Below the pieces are notes generated by a model, which made no database searches, was not told the DNA's origin, and worked only from the letters and a program-made list of their open reading frames with translations. From contig JAUQYW010000384.1 of the NCBI GenBank assembly GCA_030587525.1, forward strand, positions 1-7,181: 7,181 bases of DNA. The letters run 5' to 3'. Shown here in pieces: positions 1 through 5,390 of this stretch. The stretch comes from Candidatus Sigynarchaeota archaeon (GTDB taxonomy: Archaea > Asgardarchaeota > Lokiarchaeia > Sigynarchaeales > Sigynarchaeaceae). Position numbers and translations under genes: made by a program. Each line of letters starts with the position of its first letter. The first letter of the stretch is position 1.

Positions 1-1903
1 CGTCGATTGGCAGCACGCGCGCGATGCTGAGCAGCCCGATGATCCCCACTGCCACTGTCATGAAGGCAAGCACGCGGCCGGTCTTGCCCGTCACCGCGAT
101 GTCCTTCACGACCTCATCCACGTGCGTTGCCTCGGCCAGGACCGCTTTCCCACCAAGCGCGCGGAGCGTATTCATGAGAAACTTGTCGAGGTGGTCGATC
201 TCGCTCGCGACCAGCACGAAATAACCATGGGTACCTGATAATTTATCCGGTTCAACCCACCAGAAGGGCACCTTGGACGCGCCGTCGCGGATGGCATCCC
301 TGACCAGCACGATTGGCACGAGCATTGCCTTGACTGGCTTGTCCTTGAACACGCGGCCGATGACGACCTTGCGATAGGTCAATTCATCTGCGCCTGGCAC
401 GTGCTTGGCGATGATATCCTTTATCGCAGGCCGGTACGGTTCGATGACAGTGCGCTCGTCATTCGCGTAGAACTTTCCATCGATCATGTGCAAGACAGGA
501 GATGGCAAGAATTTTGCATGGAATGATAATATGAAGGCGACCAGGCCGGGTTTCCCGGGATCCAGCTCCACGAGGCGACACGCCGTTGCTTCCCACGTGT
601 CCTTGTCGACTTTCACCGAGAACCCACTGCGCTGCAGCTTGCCCAGCACGTCAACGATTTGCGGCTCCACGTGCTGCGAAAGTATTTTCGGGGGAATGAT
701 GGCCGGGTGCTTCATGGCAGGGGTTACCGACCCATTATCAGGACGCCCCGGATTCAGCGTGATTTTCACGGGCTCCCTCGCGGGCGCGCTCGTGATAGCC
801 TCGAGCTGATCGATGGCAGGTGTGGTGCCGTCATCCACATCCGGTTCAGTTACAACGTTATCCACGCTTGGGATCGTCACGGCCCTCGGGGTGCGGTGCG
901 GTTCCGTCGCAAGTGAAGTCGCCGGAGCGGGAGGGGCCGTTAGGGAACGAGGGGTCGTGGCTGGGAAGCCTGGCGCCACAATCGGAACTGGAGGCGTTGT
1001 TGTTATAGATAATGGTAATGTTGGCAGCTTTGCGGCTGCAAGAGACGATCCGTGCTCCGCACGCGCGGGTTCGAGGTTTAGCATGCTCTCTTTTGTCATT
1101 GTACCCATGATCTTCTTCATGCCGTCGGACGCGTGCTTGACAAGGGCACCGATCCCGCGCGATTTGTTCTTGTCCTTCTTCACTACCGGTTTGCGCTCTA
1201 TGCAACCGGTTTTGGAAGGTTCCTTCGCGACATCAACGGCATCGGGCACGTCGATGACAACAGCGGGCTTCGCAGGCTCGATATCTCGCGCCTTCGCCAC
1301 GAGGCTCCATATCGACCGCCGCAGCTCCATGAGGTATTCCTTCCAGCGCGACGTCACCGCGTTGAATCGGTCGCGAATGCCCATGGCCTCGATTGAGAGC
1401 GCCGCGTCGTCGTGCCAGCAGCGCGCCATTTCCTTGAGCATGTCATCGATGATGGCTTTCGGGATGCTGATCGTCGTATCGTAATATACCACGACGAGTA
1501 GCCACGCCTCGCTCCCGCGTAAACTCGGGTTGGTGATAGCAAACTTGATCATGAACCTGCTCACGTTGCCTTTCGACAAGTCGCACGTCTCGCCGGGCAC
1601 GAGCACGTCCATCATGCGCGTGCTGTTGTCTTGCTCGGCGACCGGGATAGTTTCGATGAACTTGGATTCGCCGACGAGCATAGCCGTGACGGGCCCGAGC
1701 TTGGCATCCCATACCGAGAGTTGCAGCACGATGGGAATATCATCATCGATCGTGAACGTCTTGACCGGGCCTTCGGTGCTTTTCTTGACCCGCGACTCGA
1801 TCTCGGCGTAATGCTTGTCGAAATTGTCCTTGAGGCCCTTGACCGCCGCGAGCACCCGCTCGGTGGCGTCTGAGCTTGGATTTGATGTGTCTGTTGCATT
1901 CAT
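1..1903 (-). CDS. Large longin-like, Pro-rich linker, membrane-anchored protein (C-terminus beyond window)
   Basis: The frame is open from the ATG at 1903 to the left edge, giving 634 complete codons with strongly GC-rich third positions. Residues 1-45 are polar and helical. Residues about 50-165 alternate strand and helix and carry a WDAKLGP motif at 65-71; a WD-x3-GP signature near the first strands is seen in some longin-type proteins, for example C9orf72. Residues 170-208 form a helix, 236-272 are Lys-rich, and 280-405 are a low-complexity Pro/Thr/Ala linker. Residues about 410-605 look like a second mixed globular region that I do not recognise. Residues 611-630 are a hydrophobic membrane helix, so most of the visible protein probably faces one side of the membrane. 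Function is unknown; a role with small GTPases or membranes is inferred from the longin resemblance and the Roadblock and longin genes nearby. The start is supported by AGGT 8-11 bases upstream and a box A at 1959-1967. The next in-frame ATG is much further in (residue 75). Confidence 0.93.
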   Translation of the reverse strand, partial: MNATDTSNPSSDATERVLAAVKGLKDNFDKHYAEIESRVKKSTEGPVKTFTIDDDIPIVLQLSVWDAKLGPVTAMLVGESKFIETIPVAEQDNSTRMMDVLVPGETCDLSKGNVSRFMIKFAITNPSLRGSEAWLLVVVYYDTTISIPKAIIDDMLKEMARCWHDDAALSIEAMGIRDRFNAVTSRWKEYLMELRRSIWSLVAKARDIEPAKPAVVIDVPDAVDVAKEPSKTGCIERKPVVKKDKNKSRGIGALVKHASDGMKKIMGTMTKESMLNLEPARAEHGSSLAAAKLPTLPLSITTTPPVPIVAPGFPATTPRSLTAPPAPATSLATEPHRTPRAVTIPSVDNVVTEPDVDDGTTPAIDQLEAITSAPAREPVKITLNPGRPDNGSVTPAMKHPAIIPPKILSQHVEPQIVDVLGKLQRSGFSVKVDKDTWEATACRLVELDPGKPGLVAFILSFHAKFLPSPVLHMIDGKFYANDERTVIEPYRPAIKDIIAKHVPGADELTYRKVVIGRVFKDKPVKAMLVPIVLVRDAIRDGASKVPFWWVEPDKLSGTHGYFVLVASEIDHLDKFLMNTLRALGGKAVLAEATHVDEVVKDIAVTGKTGRVLAFMTVAVGIIGLLSIARVLPID

Positions 1904-1958
1904 TTCGATTCGACCTAGATTCTTTGCGTTCTAGTTTTGCTAGCTCGCAGAGCATTGG

Positions 1959-1967
1959 CTTTTAAGC
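1959..1967 (-). promoter_or_regulatory. Putative box A promoter of the large longin-like gene
   Basis: The minus strand reads GCTTAAAAG, an archaeal TATA-like element about 60 bases before the ATG at 1903. Transcription would start near 1937, leaving a leader of about 35 bases that contains the AGGT element. This is the only promoter-like signal seen in the 122-base gap between this gene and the small membrane protein gene. Confidence 0.4.
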
Positions 1968-2004
1968 AAAAATGAGGGTTTCTCAGAATCAAGCGAGATC
2001 GGAT

Positions 2005-2023
2005 AAGAAGAAAAAAGAAGAAA
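2005..2023 (-). terminator. Pyrimidine/oligo-T terminator after the small membrane protein gene
   Basis: Directly after the stop codon at 2026-2028, the minus strand runs through an almost pure pyrimidine tract with a T6 core (TTTTTT at 2016-2011). Archaeal RNA polymerase terminates at such U-rich tracts without needing a hairpin. Confidence 0.55.
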
Positions 2024-2025
2024 TT

Positions 2026-2385
2026 TTATTCGAGCAGGCTGGCCTTGAATGCATATTCAGCATCCTTGATTACCGCTTGTTTCTTGGGCACCGTGCCCTT
2101 GGCCTTGGTCAGTGGCACGCCGAGCTGGCTCGCTACTTCGTCGCCGGTCGCCGCCACCTTGTCGGCCAGCATGGACATAATGAGCATCTTGAACATGTCG
2201 TCATTGCCGCCTCCTTGGGGCGTTGCTTGTTTCGGAGCCTTTCCGATGGCCAGACCTTTTTTCCGCTTGAGCGCCAGCCACGCCGCGACGATGCCCCCGG
2301 CGAGTAGTGCGCCAAACGGGAAGTTCCACGTCCCCACGATGCACAACGACATCATGGCGATGCACTTGAAGTTGAAGAGTCCCAT
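2026..2385 (-). CDS. Small membrane-anchored protein, unrecognised
   Basis: A 119-residue protein starts at the ATG at 2385. Residues 8-39 are hydrophobic: either one helix (about 22-39) after a short amphipathic stretch or a tight two-helix hairpin. They are followed by a basic KRKK stop-transfer at 40-43, then a Gly/Pro/Gln linker (44-62). A soluble tail has a Met-rich amphipathic helix (64-79) and a segment resembling a small helical domain (80-119). The tail is probably cytoplasmic by the positive-inside rule. The frame extends upstream to an ATG at 2442, but a good box A (2406-2414) lies about 25 bases before 2385, which fits a leaderless transcript starting at this ATG, so I prefer the shorter form. 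The gene is GC-rich like the large gene that follows on the same strand 122 bases away, and the two may work together. No family is recognised. Confidence 0.8.
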   Translation of the reverse strand: MGLFNFKCIAMMSLCIVGTWNFPFGALLAGGIVAAWLALKRKKGLAIGKAPKQATPQGGGNDDMFKMLIMSMLADKVAATGDEVASQLGVPLTKAKGTVPKKQAVIKDAEYAFKASLLE

Positions 2386-2405
2386 GGAAGCGAAACATAC
2401 TCTGG

Positions 2406-2414
2406 CAATATAAG
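2406..2414 (-). promoter_or_regulatory. Box A promoter placing a leaderless start at 2385
   Basis: The minus strand reads CTTATATTG, centred near 2410. The usual archaeal spacing of about 25 bases from box A to the start site lands on the ATG at 2385. There is no SD sequence before that ATG, consistent with a leaderless mRNA. Confidence 0.5.
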
Positions 2415-2465
2415 AGAAAAGAGAATGTGATAAATAGACCAAGAACGAGCTATAGACAACGCCAT

Positions 2466-2484
2466 AGATCCTGCATTGGGATCT
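2466..2484. repeat. Inverted repeat in the divergent intergenic region
   Basis: AGATCC and GGATCT form a perfect 6-base inverted repeat around a 7-base centre. It lies between the divergent membrane-protein and zinc-ribbon genes, where an operator would be expected. No T-tract follows, so a terminator is unlikely. Confidence 0.35.
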
Positions 2485-2540
2485 GCTCTATTGGTTAGCC
2501 AACAAAATAGTGGGACAATGGCGTCGAGTTGGACGAGGAC

Positions 2541-2687
2541 ATGCGGATCACGAAGCATCGTGAGGCGATCACCTGCCCGTGGTGCAACGCCGGGTCAACC
2601 ATGACGCTGAGCGATGAGCACGGCGAATATTGCATGGCTTGCAAGAAAGACTTGAAGACGGGAAGGAAGATCAACAGAAAATTATGA
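2541..2687 (+). CDS. 48-residue zinc-ribbon protein
   Basis: The frame from the ATG at 2541 encodes 48 residues with two Cys knuckles, CPWC at 12-15 and CMAC at 31-34, separated by 15 residues. This is the pattern of a compact four-Cys zinc ribbon. A basic tail follows (KKDLKTGRKINRKL). Such minimal ribbons in archaea often bind nucleic acid or protein partners, but the specific role is unknown. GAGG lies very close (4 bases) before the ATG. An in-frame TTG at 2529 would add an acidic LDED extension, and an in-frame TAG lies just upstream, so the gene cannot start much earlier. It converges on the DUF4145-like gene, whose protein also carries a four-Cys ribbon. An oligo-T tract 30 bases downstream supports an independent short transcript. 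Confidence 0.7.
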   Translation: MRITKHREAITCPWCNAGSTMTLSDEHGEYCMACKKDLKTGRKINRKL

Positions 2688-2716
2688 TCAAGATTATTCG
2701 AATCCACGTGGTATCC

Positions 2717-2722
2717 TTTTTT
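2717..2722 (+). terminator. Oligo-T terminator after the zinc-ribbon gene
   Basis: A T6 run lies 30 bases after the zinc-ribbon stop codon, in the short convergent gap before the end of the DUF4145-like gene. Its position and strand fit an archaeal U-tract terminator. The 8-base palindrome CCACGTGG lies just upstream at 2704-2711. Confidence 0.45.
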
Positions 2723-2729
2723 ATTGCTC

Positions 2730-3275
2730 TTATGCCAAGGTTATCATGGTATCTGGTTTTGGGCGATAATTATAAACGCTAGCGACCAGGCTTAGCACTT
2801 TCCTGCTCAATTCCAATGAATCCGCGGGCGAGAACCGCTTGTTTGCGTGCATCGCATCATTTCGAGTTTCACGCAGCTCGGTTAACGCCACGATCAGGTT
2901 CGCTGGTGCACCTTGCTTTTCTAACCGCTTGATGCAACCACCAAGTACTTCCTCGTCGACATCGATGTTCATGTTGAGTTTCATGTGATTCTTGAGGACT
3001 TGCTCGAAGATGCGCGAACTCATCAATGCAATCGCTGTCCACAACTCTGCATAGATGCAACCCAACAATTCCTCTATATCTTTGATCAAGAAGTCATCCA
3101 TGTCTGCGAGCAAGAAATCCGGAAAGAGATAAGCACATTGCATGTTTTCCGCGGTCGATGGTTTAATCGTCAAGATTTTGCGGATCACGTGCTCGTACAA
3201 GCACGTGGGGCACAAGTAAGAGTTATCTTGCACTGCAAAATGGCAATACTGGCATGGGGAATCAATCCCAATCAT
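2730..3275 (-). CDS. Zinc-ribbon plus DUF4145/HEPN-like protein
   Basis: A 181-residue protein. Residues 8-25 form a four-Cys ribbon (C8-x2-C11, C22-x2-C25). Residues about 65-172 form a helical domain resembling DUF4145: an acidic helix, a helix like AELWTAIALMSSRIFEQVLK (77-96), a loop with LGGCIKRLEKQG (111-122), and a closing segment with RNDAMH at 138-143. R138-N139-x3-H143 matches the R-x4-6-H signature of HEPN domains, in which these residues often catalyse RNA cleavage. DUF4145 proteins occur with restriction and defence genes and as stand-alone proteins, so an RNA-binding or RNase role is possible but unproven. GAGG at 3284-3287 is a reasonable SD for the ATG at 3275. The gene is AT-richer than its GC-rich neighbours. 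It has its own promoter-like sequences and is followed by a convergent gene rather than an operon partner. Confidence 0.88.
   Translation of the reverse strand: MIGIDSPCQYCHFAVQDNSYLCPTCLYEHVIRKILTIKPSTAENMQCAYLFPDFLLADMDDFLIKDIEELLGCIYAELWTAIALMSSRIFEQVLKNHMKLNMNIDVDEEVLGGCIKRLEKQGAPANLIVALTELRETRNDAMHANKRFSPADSLELSRKVLSLVASVYNYRPKPDTMITLA
3186..3207. repeat. 22-base near-perfect palindrome inside the DUF4145-like gene
   Basis: CACGTGCT at 3186-3193 and AGCACGTG at 3200-3207 are perfect inverted repeats, and the centre contains GTAC. In total 10 of 11 base pairs match. It falls in the codons for residues about 23-30, at the second Cys knuckle, so part of the symmetry may be a by-product of coding. 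Confidence 0.6.
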
Positions 3276-3302
3276 TCTGATGGCCTCAGTCGTTATCCCT
3301 AT

Positions 3303-3312
3303 CCAATATACC
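3303..3312 (-). promoter_or_regulatory. Putative box A promoter of the DUF4145-like gene
   Basis: The minus strand reads GGTATATTGG about 32 bases before the ATG at 3275. The predicted start site falls within a few bases of the SD sequence at 3284-3287, so a second, slightly upstream AT-rich element (around 3318) could be the true box. The signal lies in the 97-base gap after the longin-like gene's terminator. Confidence 0.4.
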
Positions 3313-3351
3313 TAAAAATCACTAGGGAGATAAAGTGATGTGCTTGAAAGG

Positions 3352-3359
3352 AAAAAAAA
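3352..3359 (-). terminator. T8 terminator after the longin-like gene
   Basis: The minus strand has eight consecutive T residues 13 bases after the stop codon at 3373-3375. This is a strong archaeal U-tract terminator and suggests that the longin-like and DUF4145-like genes are transcribed separately. Confidence 0.65.
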
Positions 3360-3372
3360 TAATTGGAAAATG

Positions 3373-3780
3373 TTAAAAGAATCCGCCAAAAAGATTCCTT
3401 CCGCGGTCAAGCTTCGTGATATCGAGTATCTCGCGTTTCAGAATATCTTCATAATCCCTTTCGAAAGACTCGATGAATGTGCGACTCTCATTCCTGATCG
3501 TTGAAGAGATCCTTGGTGCTGCTATCACGATGTATGTGAATCTTCCATATTCAATCATTAAATGCATTCCGGGAAGTAAAATATCCATGACCTTCTGACC
3601 GATGCCGAATTTTTGGTTTATGAAATCATTCAATGCTTTGATGAACGAGGAAAACAGATCCTCGGAATCTTGGGCAGGTTCATGGAAGATGCACAATCCT
3701 GTAAGCGTGTGAATTAACCAACGTTCCATAACGTTCTGAGAGATTGGATTTGTGGATTTTTTTCTGTCCTCGGGAATCAT
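3373..3780 (-). CDS. Single-domain longin-like protein
   Basis: A 135-residue soluble protein. After a polar N-terminus (1-18), the predicted order is a strand pair (WLIHTLTGLCIFHEP, 21-35), a helix (DLFSSFIKALNDFINQK, 41-57), three strands (VMDILLPGMHLMIEYGRFTYIVIAA, 64-88) and a long C-terminal helix (about 92-116). This strand-strand-helix-strands-helix order, with the pattern of a sensor-like strand pair followed by an amphipathic 'F-x-x-A' helix, resembles the small longin/Roadblock-like proteins abundant in Asgard archaea. Longin and Roadblock domains serve as scaffolds or exchange platforms for small GTPases and in vesicle trafficking. The specific role here is unknown. The start at 3780 is well supported by AGGTGAT, a full anti-SD match, at 3789-3795. 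An internal ATG at 3729 is less likely. The fold call is by pattern and needs structure prediction. Confidence 0.85.
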   Translation of the reverse strand: MIPEDRKKSTNPISQNVMERWLIHTLTGLCIFHEPAQDSEDLFSSFIKALNDFINQKFGIGQKVMDILLPGMHLMIEYGRFTYIVIAAPRISSTIRNESRTFIESFERDYEDILKREILDITKLDRGRNLFGGFF

Positions 3781-3788
3781 GTGTCGAA

Positions 3789-3795
3789 ATCACCT
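3789..3795 (-). promoter_or_regulatory. Strong Shine-Dalgarno fixing the longin-like start
   Basis: The minus strand reads AGGTGAT with its GGTGA 9 bases before the ATG at 3780. It matches the archaeal 16S 3' end perfectly and decides between this start and the internal ATG at 3729. A weak box A-like GCATAATAC lies just upstream at about 3807-3815. Confidence 0.6.
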
Positions 3796-3877
3796 GGTCT
3801 CTTGGTGTATTATGCATGATTTTTTCCACCCCTAGCGATCTCGCGGATCTAATTTGTCCAGGGTCGAGTTTTTAGAA

Positions 3878-3893
3878 ATTCATGGGAATGAAT
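3878..3893. repeat. Short inverted repeat next to the long hairpin
   Basis: ATTCAT and ATGAAT form a 6-base stem around GGGA. It abuts the longer inverted repeat at 3895-3967 in the 193-base gap between the longin-like gene and the unrecognised basic gene. Confidence 0.35.
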
Positions 3894-3894
3894 A

Positions 3895-3967
3895 CACCGA
3901 GCAAGAAGAAATGGATGCATCGGGGCTTGAATGATGCGTAATTCATCGAATTTCTTGAAGCTCGGTG
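3895..3967. repeat. Long imperfect inverted repeat, possible structured RNA or small element
   Basis: CACCGAGC (3895-3902) pairs perfectly with GCTCGGTG (3960-3967). After a symmetric 3x3 mismatch, AAGAAAT (3906-3912) pairs with ATTTCTT (3950-3956), so 15 of 18 arm positions match. Further in, GATG (3914-3917) can pair with CATC (3944-3947), and a small inner stem is possible at 3918-3936. It starts 6 bases after the stop of the basic protein gene on the minus strand. It could be a 3' RNA structure, a palindromic mobile-element remnant or a regulatory RNA. No T-tract follows directly. Confidence 0.5.
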
Positions 3968-3973
3968 CCCAAT

Positions 3974-4624
3974 TCAGGGAAGAATCAGAGGATCGCGATT
4001 CTCGATTTCTTCTGAACCCATCATCTTAGTTTTTGCCCAATTTTGAGTAAAAGTTTCTCCCATCGATGTCAGATTCACGAAAGCCGAACCCTCTTTTCCA
4101 CGATGCTCGATAGGAGATCTTTCTCTAGCTTGGGATAATCTGTGTGAAGAAACCGAGTCACGTTTCATCCTTTCCTTGGGAATATCGTGAATATCTTGAT
4201 TCCCGTGGCGGTGGTAGCGCTTGTTTTGAGACGTCTCGATATGGAAAAGACCCGAGAAAAACATGTTGGCATATTTAGCCAAGATTGCTTCTTGACCAAC
4301 CCAATTTCTGTATGCCGTTATTCCATTTTCATCCTTATGGTGTCTAGATCGTCTAAACATGCCGGCAAATTCAATGCTATAATTTTGTGGCTTATATAAA
4401 ACAAATGCTTGTACTTTTCTTAGAATGGGACATGTATAAAATGTTGATCGTAAATATCCAAATATGTGGCTAATACCTTGAGATTTATTGCCGATAGCGA
4501 TTAAATGAATCCTGAGTTTTGCGAGAGAACAAGAATCCTTAATACGTGCCGTTGTCCGTTCCAATTTATTCATGTACAGTTCAGAAAATTGTAGATGCCA
4601 AGCTCTTTTCCTAGATCTGGACAT
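3974..4624 (-). CDS. Unrecognised basic protein, possible orphan gene
   Basis: The frame is open for 216 codons in AT-rich DNA, which is unlikely by chance. The protein is rich in Arg, Lys, His and Ser: it starts with SRSRKR, and has RRSRHHK near residues 90-96 and a strongly charged second half. There is no signal peptide, clear membrane helix or known motif. A consensus box A (TTTATATA) about 47 bases upstream and a weak SD-like GGGATGAT in the leader support expression. The charge suggests nucleic-acid binding, but that is only inference. Composition differs from the GC-rich Roadblock gene upstream on the same strand, which may mark a recent insertion. The second half has an uneven, low-hydrophobicity composition, so decay or a frameshift near the 3' end is possible: another minus-strand frame stays open across the stop and beyond, down to about 3860. 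Confidence 0.5.
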   Translation of the reverse strand: MSRSRKRAWHLQFSELYMNKLERTTARIKDSCSLAKLRIHLIAIGNKSQGISHIFGYLRSTFYTCPILRKVQAFVLYKPQNYSIEFAGMFRRSRHHKDENGITAYRNWVGQEAILAKYANMFFSGLFHIETSQNKRYHRHGNQDIHDIPKERMKRDSVSSHRLSQARERSPIEHRGKEGSAFVNLTSMGETFTQNWAKTKMMGSEEIENRDPLILP

Positions 4625-4637
4625 TACGAATCATCCC

Positions 4638-4700
4638 GGACAATCAGAAATCTAATGACAACATTTCTATATAAACTTCATTAACAAGCATCGATTGTCC
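4638..4700. repeat. Inverted GGACAATC repeat flanking a promoter
   Basis: GGACAATC (4638-4645) and GATTGTCC (4693-4700) are perfect 8-base inverted copies on either side of the box A at 4668-4675. The adjoining words are also shared in a permuted order: ATTTCTGA follows the second copy at 4701-4708, and on the minus strand it precedes and overlaps the first. This placement suggests binding sites for a regulator of the basic protein gene. Confidence 0.4.
4668..4675 (-). promoter_or_regulatory. Consensus box A promoter of the basic protein gene
   Basis: The minus strand reads TTTATATA, matching the archaeal TATA consensus. The expected start is near 4646, giving a leader of about 22 bases before the ATG at 4624. 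It is the best promoter match in the window. Confidence 0.55.
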
Positions 4701-4743
4701 ATTTCTGAGGCTCCCGAATAGGACTTCATCATATAGATTTAAG

Positions 4744-4800
4744 AATAGGGTCCTATTTCCGAATCATGTGAATGATTTGGAACCGGAATCATACCGGTAT
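4744..4800. repeat. Cluster of three inverted repeats downstream of the Roadblock gene
   Basis: Three dyads follow one another. The first is AATAGG-GT-CCTATT (4744-4757). The second is TTCCGAATCAT, GTGA, ATGATTTGGAA (4757-4782), an 11-pair stem in the plus-strand RNA with one G-U pair and a GNRA-type GUGA loop. The third is ACCGG with CCGGT (4782-4798), which contains most of the perfect 10-base palindrome ATACCGGTAT (4791-4800). They lie in the 191-base gap between the Roadblock and basic protein genes. Confidence 0.5.
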
Positions 4801-4815
4801 CAGTCAGACGTGATG

Positions 4816-5334
4816 TCATGCCGTCGTCTTGCCGAGCCCCTGCAAGAAATCCTTGACCGATCGCTCGTCGAGCCGGAGCAGGTGCATGTCTGGCTGCGAC
4901 GCGGCGATGGCTGCGATGATGCGCCCGGCGATTTTTTTCATTTGCAACAGCACGATGCCCATCTTGACTTTCTCGTCAGCAAGGATGACGAGCAGCAACT
5001 CGCGCGGGGCCTTCCCCGCGCCCATGTCGACGGCACCGATGGCTTGCACGAAGAATTGCATGTTGCCGAACGTTATGGCGACCTTGTCGAGCGCCGCGCA
5101 CCCGAAATACTGCGATGCCTGCTTGGCGACGCCGTGCAGCGCCGCGGCGATGCCGCCCATGTCCCAAGGCTTCTTCAACCCGAACATGGAGTTTTTTGCG
5201 ATGACCTTCGCGTCCTGGTCCACGAGCAAGATGCCCCGCATGCCGCCGAACCCGGTGAGCCGAGCATGCTCGCGGGCGAGGTCGTCTAGCAATGGTGTGA
5301 TGATCGCGTGGTCGAGAGCAGGTGTTGTTGCCAT
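4816..5334 (-). CDS. Roadblock/LC7 domain protein
   Basis: A 172-residue soluble protein. Residues about 14-140 show the Roadblock/LC7 order: an N-terminal helix (DHAIITPLLDDLARE), strands GILLVDQDAKVIAKN (34-48), a central amphipathic helix (57-77), strands KVAITFGNMQFFVQAIG (84-100) and ELLLVILADEKVKMG (112-126), then a closing helix (127-144). A tail of about 30 residues (DERSVKDFLQGLGKTTA at the end) goes beyond the minimal domain. Roadblock proteins dimerise and regulate or scaffold small GTPases, as MglB does for MglA and Ragulator does for Rag; the partner here is not in the window. GGAGGTT at 5337-5343, 2 bases before the ATG, fixes the start. The gene is GC-rich and divergent from the helical protein gene, whose promoter region it shares. 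Confidence 0.93.
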   Translation of the reverse strand: MATTPALDHAIITPLLDDLAREHARLTGFGGMRGILLVDQDAKVIAKNSMFGLKKPWDMGGIAAALHGVAKQASQYFGCAALDKVAITFGNMQFFVQAIGAVDMGAGKAPRELLLVILADEKVKMGIVLLQMKKIAGRIIAAIAASQPDMHLLRLDERSVKDFLQGLGKTTA

Positions 5335-5336
5335 AT

Positions 5337-5343
5337 AACCTCC
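5337..5343 (-). promoter_or_regulatory. Strong Shine-Dalgarno of the Roadblock gene
   Basis: The minus strand reads GGAGGTT directly before the ATG at 5334, with the GGAGG core 4 bases from the start codon. Its presence argues against a leaderless transcript for this gene and for a start site upstream of 5343. Confidence 0.55.
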
Positions 5344-5383
5344 ACAAGTCTTTGCTATTAAAAAGAAAATTCGTCCCGATGGG

Positions 5384-5390
5384 TTTTAAT
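5384..5390. promoter_or_regulatory. Box A that could serve both divergent genes
   Basis: TTTTAAT on the plus strand is centred 27 bases before the ATG at 5414, the spacing for a leaderless transcript of the helical protein gene. On the minus strand the same bases read ATTAAAA and would start the Roadblock transcript near 5361, leaving a 28-base leader that contains the SD. A second AT-rich element at 5354-5364 is an alternative for the Roadblock gene. Confidence 0.4.

Noticed and set aside
813..1484. Long plus-strand frame of 223 codons
   Set aside because: It lies opposite the GC-rich minus-strand coding region, whose frame is open for the full 1.9 kb. The plus frame has a low-complexity, Arg/Ser/Met-rich product typical of a shadow.
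2045..2413. Plus-strand frame opposite the small membrane protein gene
   Set aside because: It is antisense to a gene with a good promoter and terminator on the minus strand. Its product has no recognisable features, and its 3' end runs over the promoter of the minus-strand gene.
2386..2540. Possible tRNA or other RNA gene in the divergent gap
   Set aside because: I could not find a T-loop, acceptor pairing or cloverleaf; only a short dyad is present.
118..3207. Recurrent CACGTG hexamer as a regulatory motif
   Set aside because: Most copies fall inside GC-rich coding DNA, often as His-Val codons, and are not clustered at promoters. Only the extended 22-base palindrome was kept.
4187..4399. 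Plus-strand frame of 70 codons
   Set aside because: It lies within the basic protein gene on the other strand and has no promoter or SD of its own.
4829..5338. Plus-strand frames (4768-5289 and 4829-5338) opposite the Roadblock gene
   Set aside because: The minus strand encodes a clear Roadblock domain with a strong SD. The plus frames are antisense shadows of GC-rich codons.
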